Shown: piece after piece, positions 5,969-7,065 of the stretch | Position numbering within the stretch: the first letter of the stretch is position 1 | Layout of the letters: each line of letters opens with the position of its first letter | Origin: CAXCDZ01 sp963981525 | GTDB lineage: Bacteria > Patescibacteriota > Microgenomatia > UBA1400 > UBA12108 | NCBI GenBank assembly: GCA_963981525.1 | Contig: CAXCDZ010000044.1 | Coordinates: 1-7,065 of the forward strand | Length of the DNA stretch: 7,065 bases | Direction of reading: 5' to 3' | Notes under the pieces: model-generated | Database searches by the model: none | What the model was told of the DNA's origin: nothing | The model's input: only the letters and a program-made list of their open reading frames with translations | Made by a program: the position numbers and the translations under genes

Positions 5969-6454
5969 CTAATACTTACCTCTATAATGCGCGAGCTCAA
6001 GAGGAATTTCCTCCCCCTCCTCAACTGCCTTGTATGGAGCCTCACTATGTGACAATTTTTCCAACTGAGTCCCGCTCTTGCCTCCATACTTACGTACTAC
6101 AGCCTTAAGCATCTTCTTTTCTTCTTCAGAGAACACACTCATGTCAGGTGAAGCGTTCGTTGTATACACCACAGTGTCATTATACCCAGTTCCAGTTGGT
6201 CTCTCTGAGACTATTATCTTTTTTTCTCCAGATAAATCATTCACCATTGCATCAAAATATGAAGGCGCAGGACCCATCGGCAATTTATGATACACATCAC
6301 CCGTAATCGGTTTCTCATGCTGCTCAAAATAGTCAAAATCTAGATAATAGAATAATTTGTAGAACTTCTTTTTTCCCCACACTCCTCTTTTGCCCACATT
6401 TTTGCAAAAATAAAGAATTGCATTCTTATATTTCTTTTCATCCAACTTGTACAT
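5969..6454 (-). CDS. Panacea-domain (DUF4065, SocA/GepA-like) putative antitoxin
   Basis: The 161-residue protein shows the Panacea pattern. There is an N-terminal helix (KYKNAILYFCKNV, 8-20), then KKKFYKLFYYLDFDYFEQHEKPITGDVYHKLPMGPAPS in outline (28-65; key features K33-L34, Y37-L38-D39, I50-T51-G52-D53, Y55, G61-P62). Near the C-terminus is LSHSEAPYKAVEEGEEIPLELAHYRG (134-159 region), matching the family's L-S-H-x-x-x-P-Y and I-P-y-e-x-a. In published work Panacea domains act as antitoxins that neutralise unrelated toxin types. The frame is open another 69 codons upstream, but that would run into the ABC-F gene; the chosen ATG has GAGGTG just before it (6463-6458) and an extended -10 further up. 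The downstream gene looks like the toxin, so antitoxin comes first. A role as a non-TA adaptor cannot be excluded. Confidence 0.8.
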   Translation of the reverse strand: MYKLDEKKYKNAILYFCKNVGKRGVWGKKKFYKLFYYLDFDYFEQHEKPITGDVYHKLPMGPAPSYFDAMVNDLSGEKKIIVSERPTGTGYNDTVVYTTNASPDMSVFSEEEKKMLKAVVRKYGGKSGTQLEKLSHSEAPYKAVEEGEEIPLELAHYRGKY

Positions 6455-6476
6455 ATTCACCTCACTTATTAACCCA

Positions 6477-6485
6477 AGTATAGCA
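6477..6485 (-). promoter_or_regulatory. Extended -10 promoter of the Panacea/RelE-like operon
   Basis: On the - strand the sequence reads TGCTATACT, an extended -10 with one mismatch to TATAAT. It ends 22 nt before the ATG at 6454, leaving a leader of about 15 nt that includes the GAGGTG Shine-Dalgarno. The site lies in the 67-bp divergent gap shared with the ABC-F promoter, so a repressor bound here could affect both genes. Confidence 0.55.
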
Positions 6486-6504
6486 GAATTTATCAACATA
6501 ATCG

Positions 6505-6513
6505 TGTTATAGT
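6505..6513 (+). promoter_or_regulatory. Extended -10 promoter of the ABC-F gene, near-leaderless
   Basis: TGTTATAGT is an extended -10 with one mismatch to TATAAT. It ends 8 nt before the ATG at 6522. No Shine-Dalgarno is present, so the predicted transcript starts at or within a few bases of the start codon. Confidence 0.55.
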
Positions 6514-6521
6514 ATCCACTT

Positions 6522-7065
6522 ATGCTAATTGACGCCAGACATCTCTCCAAAAGTATCGGGAGTAAGACTCTTTTTACCGATCTCAGCCTCCATATCGAAA
6601 ATGGAGAAAAAGTGGCGCTCATTGGTCGAAACGGTGAGGGCAAATCCACCATCCTCAACATCCTCGGTAGTCAGGATCAGGACTATCTCGGCGACATTAG
6701 TAGGCAAAAAGGTCTAGTTACCGTCCTCACGAGTCAAGAACATCTCGATCAGGGCTCCTCCACCCCCCTCAGCTACATTCTTGCGAGTGTCCCTCATTAT
6801 TTCGAGTACCAGCAGATCATCACTGGATACGAGCAAGGTAGTCACACTGATCTTGATCGCTTCTCAGAAGCTCTCGAATACTTCTCTACGCATGGCTATT
6901 ATCAAGTCGAGGATCGCATTCTCGCCACTCTTGCCGATTTCCAGATCCCCACAGAGCTTGCCACCGGCCCCTTTTCCACACTTTCCGGCGGAGAAAAACG
7001 CTTCGTCGAGCTCGTTCGCATGATGTACGCCCGCGCCGCCCTCCTTCCCATCGACGAACCCACCA
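6522..7065 (+). CDS. ABC-F family ATPase, N-terminal part (3' end outside window)
   Basis: The frame runs open to the window end (181 residues visible), so the gene is cut. It begins MLIDARHLSKSIGSKTLF, the usual opening of a soluble ABC domain. Walker A is GRNGEGKST (35-43), the Q-loop glutamine is probably Q72, the ABC signature is LSGGEKRFVEL (154-164) and Walker B runs through LLPIDEPT (174-181). There are no membrane segments. The LSGGEKRxVEL form and the short insert between Walker A and the signature fit ABC-F proteins (Uup, EttA, ABCF-type), which act on ribosomes or in antibiotic protection; the second ATPase domain would lie beyond the window. A proline at residue 176 in Walker B is unusual. 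An ordinary ABC transporter subunit is possible but less likely. It is divergent from the TA-like pair and has no Shine-Dalgarno. Confidence 0.85.
   Translation, partial: MLIDARHLSKSIGSKTLFTDLSLHIENGEKVALIGRNGEGKSTILNILGSQDQDYLGDISRQKGLVTVLTSQEHLDQGSSTPLSYILASVPHYFEYQQIITGYEQGSHTDLDRFSEALEYFSTHGYYQVEDRILATLADFQIPTELATGPFSTLSGGEKRFVELVRMMYARAALLPIDEPT

Noticed and set aside
6455..6661. N-terminal extension of the Panacea frame by 69 codons, starting inside the ABC-F gene
   Set aside because: The added residues are antisense to a well-supported ABC domain and contain no Panacea sequence; the ATG at 6454 has its own Shine-Dalgarno and promoter.

Overview
The window is ordinary bacterial chromosome with a dense set of housekeeping genes and one small accessory island. 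No phage, transposase, rRNA, tRNA or CRISPR array is visible. Several proteins are shorter than the family norm (YchF 324 aa, RF1 342 aa, S6 91 aa), intergenic gaps are small, and no rplI follows rpsR. Together these suggest a reduced-genome bacterium, plausibly Patescibacteria/CPR (for example Saccharibacteria). This is an inference from style and gene content, not a proven placement.

Layout, left to right. On the + strand are the 3' part of an EamA/DMT-type membrane transporter (2-532), then rpmE (L31, 575-853) directly abutting prfA (RF1, 854-1882). Convergent to these, read on the - strand from right to left, are a divergently promoted toxin-antitoxin-like pair (Panacea-domain antitoxin 5969-6454, then RelE-like toxin 5568-5957), ychF (4569-5543), the operon rpsF-ssb-rpsR (4555 down to 3351), a 210-nt intergenic stretch, and a secreted/anchored S41 C-terminal processing protease (1908-3140). 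At the right edge, on the + strand and divergent from the antitoxin, is the start of an ABC-F type ATPase (6522 onward, cut by the window end).

The genes mainly serve translation and genome maintenance: ribosomal proteins L31, S6 and S18, release factor 1, the ribosome-associated ATPase YchF, the ABC-F protein and SSB. The protease handles envelope proteins. The toxin-antitoxin pair is the only clearly accessory cargo.

Three things stand out beyond the gene list. (1) The intergenic region between rpsR and the protease gene (3191-3342) contains nested inverted repeats that close a compact multi-branched fold, part of which looks like an intrinsic terminator for rpsR. (2) Five genes (rpmE, ctpA, rpsF, ychF, ABC-F) have a -10-like box ending only about 6-9 nt before the ATG and no Shine-Dalgarno, while the ribosomal-operon internal genes and the TA genes have clear Shine-Dalgarno sequences; this pattern predicts leaderless mRNAs. 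(3) A Panacea antitoxin is paired with a divergent RelE-like protein.
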